This document shows, one piece after another, positions 36,600-48,239 of a DNA stretch of 64,000 bases. The position numbers and the translations under genes are program-made. Under the pieces are notes generated by a model that saw only the letters and a list, made by a program, of their open reading frames with translations, was not told the origin of the DNA and made no database searches. How positions within the stretch are numbered: position 1 is the stretch's first letter; the number at the start of each line of letters is the position of its first letter. Origin of the DNA: Euglena gracilis (Eukaryota > Euglenida > Euglenophyceae > Euglenales); contig CP154956.1 of the NCBI GenBank assembly GCA_039621445.1, positions 3,447,873 through 3,511,872 on the forward strand, in the 5' to 3' direction.

Positions 36600-38120
36600 G
36601 AATTAGATACCCCATTCGGAACGAGGAGTCACCAGGTCAGAATTGGGAAGAAAATGGAAAGGGGACCAACAGAAACGAGAAATTGGGAATTATTGATGGA
36701 ATAACGTCAGGGTCAGGTCTCAAGCCTAGCTTTAAGGCTGTATTAAATGAACACATTAAAATTAAATTTCCGCCTGAGACCTAACCCAAATCCTGCTCCA
36801 TCAGCAACACAAAATCGAAGCCACGGGGAGAACAGTAGTGTAACGTTTCCGACAGTTCATCAAAAGAGATAAATGGCGACTAACTTTCCTGGTGAGAACC
36901 TTTCTCAGCACAAGGAAGCCTGTTCTCAATCATGAAATGGAAACGCTCTCACACAAGCAGTACCTGCCATGCTCGTGAAGAAGATGGTGCAAACGACGAA
37001 CGTATAAATACGATTTTTCAAAAATTTAAGCCAAAATATAAAAGAAATTTAAAAATAAAGGTTTAATAATAATAAATGAAATGTTCCAAAGAAATCAAAG
37101 ACGGGAAATGCAGAATGTTGTGTTGGCACACAGCTATTGTGTCATGGAAATATGCCAAATAAAAAATCCGAAACACCGTGGACCCACACTTCAGAAGGCC
37201 ACAACCCAATTGTCAAACACACCAACAAAACATGGTGGCATTCTCTGCGGCCGTGTAATGACACAAACACAGCCTTGGAACACTGTCCCAAAACCTTGGG
37301 GTGGAGCTAAAAGTGCCACACAAAAAACACGTGGAAAACATGTAACAGCAATACCAATCAGAAAAAAATCCAACACAAACCATACTCTTCAGAATAATAA
37401 ATGCAACGGCTAGAAACCACACCAGGGTACTGCCTGGTTGTGTCCATCTGGCCAAAGGTCAGTGTAAAGACTCCTGTCCAGTGGCGGACCACCAGATGGG
37501 GGAGCCTTGCCGGAGCCATGGTGCGAGGAGTAGTGGCCCTGAATGGTTTGCTCTGTGAACCTGACAGGTTGGCCGATACCACAGACCGCTATGCAACTTC
37601 CCACAATGACAGGCTGGAAAATAACCTGAGGTTTCCCTGGCGGATCCTAAAACATGTTCCCGGGTGTAACAATTTCCAGAGGTGGTGGGGGGGAGGGATC
37701 AACCCTGCCGACCAGTGACACAAACCCATAAAACCCACCAGAGAAACATTCCCTGATGCCATTGCTCTGCATATTTGGTGAACCAGTCTTGGCCAGGAGG
37801 AAAGCAACCACTCGCTCTCGAAACCCCCACCAGGTCATCAAGCCCTTGTGCTTTGGGGTTGCCTGCTGGGAGCAGGCATCCCCCCCAGGGGGGGGGTCGG
37901 TTTTGGGTCCAGCCCAGTCGACCCAGGGAAATTTAGTTTCGTGCTGACACCCCTTGATTCCTATTTGTGATTATGAATGATCATCTATTACCGTTTTGAT
38001 CCGCAAACTTTAAATCGTGGGATCATGCAAATTCGAAAAAAAAACATGTTATCTGTTGGCCAAAGAAATCCAGAAATGGAAAAAAAAACGGACCAAAAGT
38101 GTCAGTCAGTCCATGAAAGT
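36600..38120. other. Stretch without a recognised gene
   Basis: Mostly unique AT-leaning sequence. A decayed GGGAAACTGTC family copy lies at 37555-37690 (gaacctgacaggttggccgatacc onward). I see no exon with good borders. Confidence 0.4.
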
Positions 38121-38139
38121 GTTGCTTCCTGGCGGCGGG

Positions 38140-38275
38140 GGGGGGGGGGGGCATCTCCAGGACGTTGGCCCCCGGGCCAGCCATCGCCCACCTAGCCTGG
38201 GCTGGGGTTGACTTCCCTGTGCACTTTGGCCGAAACTTCCCGGACAGGCGCGCCGTTCATGCTTCTGGCCTTGTG
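38140..38275 (-). CDS. Weak exon candidate, unrecognised
   Basis: After gttggcag on the minus strand: GKMHKARSMNGAPVREVSAK then VHREVNPSPG. Plausible composition, no domain, donor not fixed. Confidence 0.28.
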
Positions 38276-38454
38276 CATCTTTCCCTGCCAACTTACTTGC
38301 CCCTTACCCCCACCCCCCGGATGGGGCAAAAAAAAAAGTCTTAGACTGTTTTGTATTTTTTTTTGGCCCAGTAACATAACATTCTCCCAAATGCCGGAGG
38401 CAAAATTTGTTGGGTGTTCACACGACGCGTGAATTTAATTTTTATTTTTTTAAA

Positions 38455-38522
38455 CACAATTTAAGTACTCGGATCTTAAATTCCCAAAGTGTTGGAATTT
38501 AAGATCCGAACACTTAAACAGA
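38455..38522. repeat. Short palindromic AT-rich block
   Basis: tttaagtactcggatcttaaattcc and ggaatttaagatccgaacacttaaa face each other around aaagtgtt; a perfect-looking hairpin of about 25-bp arms. Confidence 0.75.
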
Positions 38523-39321
38523 TATTTTTTACCCAAATTGGAATCTTCAGTATTCATTTTTTTAATAAAAAGGAACTTCTCATATGGAACTTCCCACCTT
38601 CAAGGTCTTAAATATGCAGGGGATTTTTTGTGGATTTTGCTGGACTAGCTGAAGGAGGAGGCTTTATTTTCGGGGGTTTGATTTTTTTTTGAGTGGGTCG
38701 GGTGTAATGCACATGCAAATGCAGAGATGAATATGTGTGCTGTTACATGTGGCGTTCATCCGTGCCCCCCCCCAACACAACACCTCCGCCCCATGGGCAG
38801 ACACAGGGCGGTGGAAAGACTCCAGTTGTAGGCAGTCATCAATTTCGGAGTCATCGGCGGTCGGCAGCGGCATGGCGCCGCCCAGGTTTGGGTTTCAGCG
38901 CCAAAACGCCAGAAAATTTATTTATGAAATTTATTTCTATTCTTATTATTTATTATTATTTATTAAACTTTTTTATAAAATTTATTTATGGGAAAGTCCC
39001 TCAGACGGTTTGATTTTTTGGAGGTCCCCCCCCCCAGGGGGGACCACCATGCTGGGTGTATTAAGGGGGTCCTTCTGATGTCTTAAAACAGAAGCCTGGT
39101 GCACAGTGGCGCAAGCTACCACCAAAGGCGTGACGAGAAGAGGGGGCCTCTAACCTGGGATGTCCCGGGGGGTCTTCTGAGTTGACACAAGCCAACATCC
39201 GTGCCTGTTCTCTAATTGGGGTCCATTGGCTACCGAGGTGCTTTTGACCGATTATGCCATGAAGAGGGCGACCCATTGTGCCACCGAGGGAGCTGGGGTC
39301 ATGTTCATCAACCGAAAAGGG

Positions 39322-39572
39322 CATACACACATACACACATACATACACACACACACACACATACATACATACATACATACATACATACATACACACACAT
39401 ACATACATACATACATACATACATACATACATACATACATACATACATACATACATACATACATACATACATACATACATACATACATACATACATACAT
39501 ACATACATACATACATACATACATACATACATACATACATACATACATACATACATACATACATACATACAC
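39322..39572. repeat. (ACAT)n microsatellite
   Basis: About 250 bp of acat/catac units with a few cacaca interruptions at the left. Confidence 0.97.
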
Positions 39573-39739
39573 AACCTCCAATAAACCGCAAATGCTGAGT
39601 TCGTCAAGCGAAGACCAAAATGCCTTCTTGAGAGAGAAATATCAACCGAAAATTGTCTGATGCAATCGTAAAAAAAAAGGTCCCATTGCCAGGAATCACA
39701 TCAGGTCAGACAGAACAAAAATTGGATTAAATCAGTTTC

Positions 39740-39960
39740 CATCCCAGAGTCACTGGGGGAAAAACTATCTTTTTTGGATGAAAATTCTTCATTCCTTTCT
39801 CCCCTCCAACAATTGTGCACTCGGCACGGAGGGTCCCCAAATCGCCAGCCACAATGTTGTCAGTTGCCACGCAATGAGTGCCAGCGGACAAACCGTATCC
39901 CCCAGCAGAATTTTTCAGTTGCCCCACAACAGCAGGTAGCAATGGAGAGACACAACCGAA
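39740..39960 (-). CDS. Exon candidate, unrecognised
   Basis: The minus strand is open with balanced composition: LLPAVVGQLKNSAGGYGLSA, then GTHCVATDNIVAGDLGTLRA and ECTIVGGEKGMKNFHPKKI. It does not overlap known repeats, apart from possible element ends starting at 39963. I cannot fix splice sites or a family. Confidence 0.38.
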
Positions 39961-39962
39961 AC

Positions 39963-40100
39963 AGGTTTTTTTTGAAGGTCCCTCCAGGTCAACACTGGGC
40001 GGGGGGGTTGAGAAAATTCGCGGCAAAAATTTCGTTAAACCTCCTGGGCCCCTGTGCGGGAACCAAGTGGGGGGGGGGGGGCTGAGTTAAAAAGAAGCCT
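39963..40100. repeat. Possible hAT-type element with imperfect ends
   Basis: CAGGTTTTTTTTGAAGGTCC on the left and GAGTTAAAAAGAAGCCTG on the right have the style of the other elements. The flanking octamers do not match, so the target duplication is lost or the ends are misjudged. Confidence 0.45.
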
Positions 40101-40439
40101 GCCCTCAAAAGTCGCATTATTTTTTTAATAATGTTTGACGTTTTCTTGCAAAAACAGAATTTTGGTTCAGTATGTTTTTTCAGGTTGGCCGCAGAAAAAA
40201 TCGTCCACACCCCCATGTTCTCGCAAATAATTGTACGGCATTATTCTCGCCGAATACTTCCGGCTCGACCCATACCCAGAGTTGGACCCCTGGGGGGGGG
40301 GTCAACCGGCAGCCACCCACCCACTTTCCCTCCCTCCCTCCCTCCCTCTCTCCAGGGAAGTGGTCTTGTAGTCTTGTAGGTCAAAAAAGATTCCTGGACC
40401 GGAAACCATGAATCATTTGTCGGGGGCAGATCGCCCCGG

Positions 40440-40536
40440 GGGGCGGCATGGCCGAACACAGCTCCTTCTCCGTGGCGGGCACCGCCAGCAAGGCGCGCCA
40501 CAGCTTGCGGACCTGCGCCGGGGACAGCTGCGCGGG
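40440..40536 (-). CDS. Unrecognised gene, exon 4 of a phase-0 series
   Basis: Acceptor acccccgccag/CCC. It encodes PAQLSPAQVRKLWRALLAVP then ATEKELCSAMPP. Strong GC-ending codon bias and a helical, charged pattern. The exon starts in phase 0, as do the two upstream ones. It could continue into the CorA-like gene as an N-terminal extension or belong to a separate protein; the family is unknown. Confidence 0.5.
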
Positions 40537-41011
40537 CTGGCGGGGGGTGGCAGGGGAAGGCCAGGTGGCCGGGGGTAGGTAGACCCCCCCAAATGCCTGG
40601 GGGTCGACCCGACCCCGAACCCTAACCCTGACAGCCGGGTGGCACAAAAGAAACACACGGGCAGGTGAAGAGTGTAAAAAACTGCATCGCAAAAGAAATC
40701 AAAAAAAAATGCACAAATCACAGATTTTAAGTCCGCAGGAGGGGCCACTCACCAACCCAGGGGGTACCCCCACCCCCCAGTGGGGAGGGGGGAGGGACCA
40801 ATTTTTTGGGGTCACTTTTGGGATCAAAACAAAAAATTTTCGGCGCCTGACCCCAAAAAAATGAGGGACCCACCAACGGCAACACGCCTGCCAACACCCC
40901 TGCCCATGCAATGCAAACGCCTGATGAGTGAGCTGCAGATGATGTACAGAATTTTGACAAACCGCACCTCCCAAAAGTCCCTGAGGACAGAAACCAGCAA
41001 AAAGGTAAATA

Positions 41012-41276
41012 CCCCCCCCCCCCTTGTCGTACGACCGGGTTCCTGCAACTGCGACCAGGGGGGGGGGGTCGTAACACCCCCATAACCTGCAACCTGCGAC
41101 CGGGGGGTGGTCGTAAAAGAAGGGGCGGTTGTAGGTAAGGTGGTGTTAAAAATTTCGCAACCTGCAACCTGTGACTGGGGGGGGGGGGGTAGTCAGAACA
41201 CCCCATGACCTGCAACCTGCAATCGGGGGGTGGCCGTAAATGAGGGGTGGTCGTACGACAAGGGGGGGCGGGCGGG
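41012..41276. mobile_element. TA-flanked element with TTGTCGTACGAC ends
   Basis: TA-CCCCCCCCCCC-TTGTCGTACGACC opens and GGTCGTACGACAA-GGGGGGGcGGGCGGG-TA closes. The inside has repeated cctgcaacctgygaccgggg and ggtggtcgta blocks. Same family as 41896-41981 and 53591-53999. Confidence 0.85.
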
Positions 41277-41895
41277 TAAGATAGCTCTGTTGCGGTTTCC
41301 CCTTGAAAAACAAACAGCAAAAAAGGCCATATCCCCCCCTCCCTAACAGGCCACGGGGGTGGTTGGACACTCCCTTAAAGTATGCCGACTAAGTTCGCGT
41401 TTCGGCCATCCTTGCCTTGCACACACAAGGGGTGGCAGACGGTGGGCTGGGTACTATTTGGGGGGGGGTTAACAAAGTCCAACCATGGACTGCGCATGGC
41501 ACTGGCGTATGGCACTGCGCACGGGAACTGCCTGCCTGTAGGGATGCTTCAGCACCGAGCAAAGATGGGGTCCCCAAGAACTCATTTTTGGAAGGGAACC
41601 CGATTTTCAGGGGTCTGAACTGTAACCATGCCACCCCCATAAATGGTACGAAAGGGGTGCTTCTGAACAGCATCCATCGCATGAAAATCACCCGTGCCAA
41701 ACTTCCACTTGCGTTAAAAACTGTGTTCTACAATGAAACCACTGAAAAATAAACCCTTCCCCCCCTCTTGGTGGAGGGGGCAAAATTCAACAAAAACCTG
41801 GTGGGGGTATATCGTCACGAAAGCGGTTGTTGGAAACAGAGGAGGCATAAAGAGGCAACCACGTTCCTTCCCGCAGAGACGGCAGACCTGTGTTA

Positions 41896-41981
41896 CCTCC
41901 CCTTGTCATACGACCGGGTTCCTGCAACCTGTGACCCGGGGGGTGGCCGTAAAAGGGGTGGCGTATGACAAGGGGGGGGGG
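41896..41981. mobile_element. TTGTCGTACGAC family, minimal 86-bp copy
   Basis: TA-cCTCCCCTTGTCATACGACC on the left, GGCGTATGACAA-GGGGGGGGGG-TA on the right. Only one cctgcaacctgtgacc unit lies between, making it almost terminal repeats alone. Confidence 0.83.
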
Positions 41982-42024
41982 TAAAAAGAACATATCTCAG
42001 GTGGCGCAGGGGAGGTGTCTGGGC

Positions 42025-42320
42025 CAGGCTGTTTTTTACCAACCCCGAGGGGGGGGGTCTGGAGTGCCCCTGAGTCTGCCAGGGAGACACTACCCCCCCC
42101 CCCCTGAGGGGGTCGGATTTCGGCCTGTGCCCAGGCACATTCCTTTGAAAATAGGCCATTTTTGGCTCCCCGGCACCTTGGGCGCCGGGTCTGTGCTAGG
42201 GTACTTTTGGCCGTGTGCCCTACCCCCCCTGGGGGGTCGGATTTTTGTGCCTTGGAGTGCCTGCCTGCAGGTACCCCCCCCCCCCGGGGTGGGGTCGGCA
42301 CCACCTTAAAAAACAGCCTC
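42025..42320. repeat. Inverted-repeat element, AGGCTGTTTTTTA ends, plus related block to 42540
   Basis: Left CAGGCTGTTTTTTACC, right TTAAAAAACAGCCTC. Inside, ttttgtgccttggagtgcct and ggcaccttgggcgcc hairpins recur, and a second similar block follows to about 42540 with ccggcgccttcggcaccgg at 42383-42401. No target duplication found. Confidence 0.6.
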
Positions 42321-42579
42321 CCCCAGGAACTCTCCCCACAAAATAGGCCATTTCCCTTGAAAATAGGCCTTTTCTGGGCCTTCCGGCGCCTTCGGCACCG
42401 GAGTGCCTGCCAGGCACTTTTGGCTGAGTGCCCGACCCCCCCCCCCCCTGGGGTCGGGTTTTTGTGCCTTGGAGTGCCTGCCCAGGCAGGCTCCACCCCC
42501 CCCCCCCCCCCGGGGGGGGTCGGCACCCGACTAAAACACAGCATTGTCGGGGCAGTGCCTGGCTGCCCCCCAAAACCCC

Positions 42580-42698
42580 CGCCAGGGCGGCAGCCAGCTG
42601 TGCAGCTCCCGCTCGCTCTGCGCCAGCTGGAGGTCCCCCACCTCGTCGGGCTTCAACGTGCCCAGCACGTACTGCACCGTGTCCCCGTCAGGCGTCCG
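42580..42698 (-). CDS. Unrecognised gene, exon 3 of a phase-0 series
   Basis: Acceptor tatgcaccccag/CGG. It encodes RTPDGDTVQYVLGTLKPDEV, then GDLQLAQSERELHSWLPPW. The acidic, mixed composition and GC3 bias look like a real exon. Phase 0 at the start agrees with the end of the previous candidate. No family recognised. Confidence 0.58.
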
Positions 42699-42789
42699 CT
42701 GGGGTGCATATTGACAAATACAAATATTTGTAAAAATAATGTATTATTATTTAATTATCTATTTAATTATTACATATTTTATTAGTTTT

Positions 42790-42794
42790 ATTAT

Positions 42795-42827
<33 letters not shown>

Positions 42828-42930
42828 GACATATACATATACACATACATATACATATACACATACATATACATATACATATACATATACCTATACATAT
42901 ACATATACATACATACATATATGCACACAC
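42790..42930. repeat. (ATACAT)n microsatellite
   Basis: acatat/atacat units over about 140 bp; flanked by AT-rich DNA. Confidence 0.95.
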
Positions 42931-43769
42931 ATGTACACACGCACACACATTTACATGTACATATATGTAAATATTTAAGCAGCACGCTGTCTTTCGGTCT
43001 GGCCGTTTTTTGGGAGGGTTTTTTGTCCATGCCAAAAATTTTGGGTGCATTTTGGGCCATGCCACTGCTTATGGGGGAGGGGGTGGTGTACCCCCCCCCC
43101 TTGCTCCGACGCCACAGACTCCACAAAAAAAAAACGAAGTGCCCCAGGACTGGCCGGTGACAGTGAGGGTCAACACATTTCTGAGAGACCCTCGGCTGGG
43201 GGGAGGTCCAGCTGGCTGGCGGCCAAACACATGTTGGCTGGACTCCAGGGGACACTGTTCCGTAGGGGGGGGGATCGATACAGGTCCCGGTGCAGTGCCC
43301 CCCCCCCCCCTGCAAGGAGGCAAATACCTTCGCCCACCCCCTTGTCCAAGGCACGCCAATGTTCGGGGAATGTGTCGTTGACACGGGCCGACGGGGTTGT
43401 GTCAATGACATGGTGCGCCAACGCCGCTGTAATTTTAATAGTGTCCTGCGAAAATGCTGTTGGCACGGGGTGCGTACCAACATCACGGATTGTTTTGGAC
43501 ATGGGAGAGGGGGGGGAATGCATAAACCCAAATATTTTCATTGAAAACCCAAAACGTTTCTGTGCCCGTCCCTCCCTCTCTCGAGGACCCCCTCCCGCCG
43601 GGGGAGTTGCGTTGTGGGGGTTAAATTGTTTAAAAGTTTTAAAAAAATTTAAAAAAAATTTAACCCATTTTGGGGGTTAAACTGCAAAAAAGCCCCCACA
43701 ATGCCAGCAAATCGCGTGCCCCAGCCTCCCGCGAAGCACACAGCCCCACGGAAGCTTCAACAGAGCCAC

Positions 43770-43817
43770 TGCAGCGGAGGCCTCGGCCTCGGCAGCGAAC
43801 AGCCCCGCCAGGAAGTC
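43770..43817 (-). CDS. Unrecognised gene, exon 2 of a phase-0 series
   Basis: Acceptor cctgtgcag/GAC and donor GCTGCA/GTGGCT give a 48-bp exon DFLAGLFAAEAEASAA, an amphipathic helix. Both borders are in phase 0. Confidence 0.48.
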
Positions 43818-45099
43818 CTGCACAGGGCGGGGCGGGCGGCGGGGCCGGGGGCCCCTCGCGCTGAGTACGGCGGGGTGGGGGCTTGTGCCCCTATTTTGCC
43901 CCCAAAGATCTTTTGGCCGAAAGATTTGGCCAAAATCTTTCGGCCAAAGGCGGCCAAAAGGTTTTGGCGGCTTTTGGCCAAATGGCCAAACGCGCCCCCC
44001 CGGCGCCGAAAATGCGGAAATTTTCGGCCAAAATCTGCTCATTTTTGGGCACTCTCTCGGGGCACTGGGGCACAAGAACTCGGGGCAGGCTAGAGTGCCC
44101 TGCCCCGAGGTCTCTTGTGTTTCTCGGGCTGAAACAGGCAGAAAAACACACGGAGAGGTGGTGGCCAGCAAGCAAAACCTCAAAGGATGTCCTTCGGGCA
44201 AAAAATAGCCATTTGATCTGCCATGGATCTGTTTAGAGTGTTCAACAAATGCAATATGGTTTCCAGCCCGGGGGGGGGGGGGTTGTTTTGAACGTTGTAG
44301 CTGAGCGGAGTGCGTACCGGTATCATGGATTGAGGTAAGGGTCAGGAACAGGGCTAAATATTTATGGCCTAAATTATTTCTAAATTTTTAAATGAGGCAA
44401 AATCAGGCCCAAAATTAAGTCTATATCCCTAACAATGGTCCCATTCTCCACTCACCACAAGAAAATTGGTGAATCGAAGAAACCTGGGTGCCTGGGATAA
44501 CCCCTCCCCCGTAACTGGAAAAACAAGCTGATTTTTCATCCACATGCCTGCAAAATTAACAGTGGACCCCAAAATGAAGGAAACCTTCCAATTTCTCTCT
44601 CTCTCTCTGTCCGAAGCGTGGATTGATTTCTAAGTCTGGTGTTTCTCCCTCTTCTGCACAAAAAATTCCTGATTCTTACCAACATTTTGGCCAGAAGTTA
44701 GGTCCCCTTTTTGGAAGGTTTTTGAAAATGCGCTTTGTCTATGAAAAAAATGCTGGAATTCGGCCTAAATTCGGCCTAAATCTGTCCGGAATGCGGCCTA
44801 ACTTCCGCCTTAATTCCAAAAAAAAGCACACAATCCAGGAATCCGGTCAGAAACCTAACCCTATTCCAACCAATAACGGGACAGACGCCGGCCACCCCAT
44901 ACGACCCACCCACCTGTACCCACCCCCCGGGAACCACCCTCCAGGGGGGGGGACCTAATACCCTCCCCCCCGGTTCCTTTCGGTGTGTCATGCGTTCGAA
45001 ACACCCCCGCATCAATACTAGTGGGCCTGGGGAGGCATCAGGCTGATATATGCCAAATACACCTTATACACCTTAATAAAAATATAAACCTAATAATAT

Positions 45100-45200
45100 A
45101 TTTTATATAATATTATATTATATATTATTATATTATATATTTTATATATAATATATATACATAAATATATATATATATATATAATATATATCTATATAGC
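45100..45200. repeat. (TA)n-rich tract
   Basis: tatata and taatatat words; low complexity. Confidence 0.9.
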
Positions 45201-45314
45201 AGAAATATTATAAATTATGTTTATCATTCAATGAATTAAATTCTGATAAAAAAATACATGAAAAAAAATGAAAAAATACAGAAAATTTTGGTCTCTCCAT
45301 GCCCGACGGGCCAC

Positions 45315-45397
45315 CGGGCGCATGCTGGAAATGCGGCGCAGCGCCGGGGCGGGGGTGCTCTTGCCGGGCGGCGGTAGGTCGTGCAGCGACGCGAACC
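45315..45397 (-). CDS. Unrecognised gene, exon 1 of a phase-0 series
   Basis: Acceptor ctggcacag/GG and donor CGCCCG/GTGGCC are both good. It encodes FASLHDLPPPGKSTPAPALR then RISSMRP, a proline-rich basic stretch that may be disordered. It ends in phase 0, compatible with 43817. Confidence 0.58.
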
Positions 45398-45495
45398 CTG
45401 TGCCAGGCCGCGGCCCCAACATACCCCCCCCCATCAGGCAGAGTGAGGCAATGCCGGCAGGCGGAGTCTTGGCGTGCCTGCGACCCCATCGCATA

Positions 45496-45584
45496 ACCCC
45501 CCCCCCCCAAATAACACCCCCCCCCGGTGTGTTCTTTGGGCACCCGAACTGGGCCCCCTGGGGGGGTGTTATTTGGGGGGGGGT
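45496..45584. mobile_element. TA-flanked 89-bp element, CCCCAAATAACACC ends
   Basis: TA-ACCCCCCCCCCCC-AAATAACACC on the left; GGTGTTATTT-GGGGGGGGG-T-TA on the right. Further gggggtgttattt blocks follow to 45690. A sister copy lies at 48939-49028. Confidence 0.78.
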
Positions 45585-46374
45585 TATTTTTACATAGAAA
45601 ACCAAAGGAAAACAGGGGGGGGGGTGTTATTTCGGCGCTCGAAATCGGCCCCCGAGGGGGGGGTGTTATTTGGGGGGGGTGTCATTTGGGGGGTTCCCCC
45701 CCGAGGTCAACCCACCCACTCAAACACTCCTTTGCTTTCTCCCCAGACAACCCGGCCTCCGGCAGGGTTGGGCTGAGCTGTGGCACCCCCCCCCCCAGGG
45801 GTCCAGCGGCCCAAACCCACCCACCCACCCACCAACCCCTGTGGAGGTGGGTCTGCCCCCAGAACGGCGCTGCAAGTAGGGGTGCCACTTTGAACGGAGG
45901 GCTGTGTCAAAAAGCTGCGTCACGGAGCAGTGCTGCGGACAAACAGCAATGGCAAGCCTCCTTGGGCGAGTATTGGCCCAACTCACCACATTTTCAGAAA
46001 AAGCATCGTCTTGGTCATTGCTGTTGGTCTCCGTAGCAGAACCAAACAAATTTGTCGATGCAAAGAATTTTGAAAACCTTTTGTGGGGGAGCTTCTTCTT
46101 TTTTTTTTTGGCAAAAGGCAAAATTCCTTTACGGCGCTTAAAAAAGGGCCCAAATAACCTGGCAGGGGGGGCAGGGCCAAAAGTTCCATTAACCTGGCAC
46201 CCCGCCAGGTTGTTTGGGGAGGGGGGTTAACAGTTTCTGAAAGGTGCATGGAAAGCAGTAGGAACCTTTCCAAAAATTACCACCAAAATTGTCAGCATAC
46301 AATTCTGCCGGGGTTGGGCCAGGACACTGGTCGACAATGTGATTGGCTGGTGTGGAGTAGGAAGGTCCCGTCAT

Positions 46375-46846
46375 CAGGCTTCTTCATACCCCCCACCCCA
46401 GGGTGAGGGGGTGCCTATGGGGTGCCTCCCCGTAGCAGGCACATCCCCCGAAGGGGGGGTTGGTTTGGAGCCCAGTGCCTGCTGACCAAGCCAACTCTTT
46501 CCTCAAAGAGACGGGAAAAAAAGAAAACAAAAAAAAAAAAAAAAAAAACAAAAACAAAACAAAAAAAAACCCCTTTTCCCCCCCCGCCGACCCCCCCTGC
46601 CCCCCCCCCCCCCCCCCCCCCCACCCCCCCACCCCCCCCACCCCCCACCCCTACCCACCCCCCCTCCCCCCCCCCCTGCCGCCCCCTTTTTTTCACCCTG
46701 TTCTTTCTCTCGACGGCGGGGCTTGTGCTTCAACATTACCCACCCCAAAACCCAACCCCCCATGAGGGTCGAAAATGCTACCCCCCTGCCTGCCCATAGC
46801 ACCCAGCCCCCCCCCCCCCGGGTGAACTTCCTGAGGAAGAAGCCTG
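46375..46846. mobile_element. hAT-type element with 7/8 target duplication
   Basis: CCCGTCAT at 46367-46374 and CCCGTCGT at 46847-46854. The ends CAGGCTTCTTC and GAAGAAGCCTG are perfect over 11 bp. The inside contains A-rich and C-rich homopolymer blocks (46510-46700). 472 bp, non-coding. Confidence 0.85.
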
Positions 46847-46854
46847 CCCGTCGT

Positions 46855-46998
46855 GCCATAATCGGGGACTGAATCGTGCCTGACGTTGGCAAGGTGGGAC
46901 GACAATCTGGGCGAGCCCACGACCATCCAACGAACTGCCTCTGTCACTGGTGTGTGGTTTGCATAAACAATCCAGGTCCCAATGGAAGAGCTGTGGTG
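46855..46998 (-). CDS. Exon candidate between two hAT-type elements
   Basis: The 144 bp between the two elements is open on the minus strand and reads TWIVYANHTPVTEAVRWMVV then GSPRLSSHLANVRHDSVPDY. Composition is protein-like. Family unknown and borders not fixed; the insertions on both sides suggest intron DNA close by. Confidence 0.35.
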
Positions 46999-47006
46999 GG
47001 GGTGAA

Positions 47007-47227
47007 CAGGCTTTTTTTTTATTATTAAAGAAAGGCCCCAGGGTCCTCCCCCCCCCACCCAGCCCAGTGCGAGACCCCCCCCTGAAAAAAAAATTGGGCC
47101 TGTAAGGCCATTTTCCAAAAGAAATTTTGCTTCGCGCCGAAACCCACACCTGCCCTGGGGGGTCCAACCCCAGACTCACCCACCCCACCCCCGGCTGGGG
47201 GGGGTCTTCTGCTTCAAAAGAAGCCTG
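47007..47227. mobile_element. hAT-type element with 7/8 target duplication
   Basis: GGGGTGAA at 46999-47006 and GTGGTGAA at 47228-47235. The left end CAGGCTTTTTTTTATTATTA and the right end CTTCAAAAGAAGCCTG are loosely inverted. A half hairpin, tttgcttcgcgccgaa, is at about 47126-47142. 221 bp. Confidence 0.8.
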
Positions 47228-47329
47228 GTGGTGAAGAGGCTTTTTTTACCAACCTGGAGGGGATGAGGGTAGGCTGCTTTGTACTACGACATGCCCACCC
47301 GTACCCACACCCTGGCATAATATGAATGC

Positions 47330-47430
47330 ATAGATAGATCTATATCTATATCTATATCTATATCCATATCTATATCTATATCTATAACTATATCTATATC
47401 CATATCCATATTTATATCGATGATTATATA
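47330..47430. repeat. (TCTATA)n microsatellite
   Basis: tatatc and tctata units; directly adjoins the palindrome at 47440. Confidence 0.93.
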
Positions 47431-47439
47431 TACATATAT

Positions 47440-47726
47440 GGCAGCAAGATTCTACCTGCCCACCCCCCTCGGGGGGGTCCAAATAGAATCTCCAGGGGGT
47501 CAAAATAGATTTTTTTGCGTTAATGATGGAACAGGGTTAGGTGCGCGAGTTAGGCCTAAGGTTAGGCCTAACTTATAGACGGGTGTTAGGTGTACAAGTT
47601 AGGGTTAGGATTAATCCGAATGCGCGCACCTAACCCTACTCCATCATTAACGCAAAAAAAAATTGATCCCCCCCCTGGAGATTCTACTTGGACCCCCCGG
47701 GGGGGGGCAAGTAGAATCTTGCTGCC
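47440..47726. mobile_element. Palindromic (foldback) element, about 105-bp arms
   Basis: The left arm starts GGCAGCAAGATTCTACCTGC and the right arm ends GTAGAATCTTGCTGCC. The arms also share tagaatctccaggggg, tttttttgcgttaatgatgg and agggttaggtgcgcg, roughly 90% identical. The loop of about 70 bp holds ttaggcctaaggttaggcc and gttagggttagg. Both sides are AT microsatellites, so the target site was probably (TA)n. Confidence 0.88.
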
Positions 47727-47734
47727 ACAAATAT

Positions 47735-47800
47735 ATATATATACAGAGATATATAGATATAGAGAGATAGAGATATATATATATATATATAGATATATAT

Positions 47801-47850
<50 letters not shown>

Positions 47851-47871
47851 ATATATATATATATATATATA

Positions 47872-47915
<44 letters not shown>

Positions 47916-47918
47916 TAA
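47735..47918. repeat. (AT)n microsatellite
   Basis: About 180 bp of atatat with aga and tct interruptions. Confidence 0.95.
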
Positions 47919-48239
47919 TTTAGGTGGAAACACACCTGGCAAAATGGACGGAAATTGCCCAGAAACCTGATGCAACTCATGACCTTGACCCAACTCTTAC
48001 CATTCAACTAAATCTAAACTGAAATGTGACGAAAATGGCGAACCTGGATACACGTATGGGTGATGTGCAGAATCTGGACACACTCCCAGACCATTCTTAT
48101 AAAACCTATGCCGGAAACCCAATAATATAGAGCCCCCGAAGAACCCAAAGGGGTTGGTTGCGCTGCAAAGGAAAACAATAAAGAACATGATTGCTGACCA
48201 ACCTCAAATCATTCCATTACCTGTTAAACTACCCTAATT

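Noticed and set aside
39963-40100. hAT-type element with target duplication
   Set aside because: The ends look right but the flanking octamers (AACCGAAA and CCCTCAAA) do not match, so it was kept only as a low-confidence repeat.
42025-42320. hAT-type element with target duplication
   Set aside because: The inverted ends are clear, but GTCTGGGC and CCCCAGGA are not duplicates.
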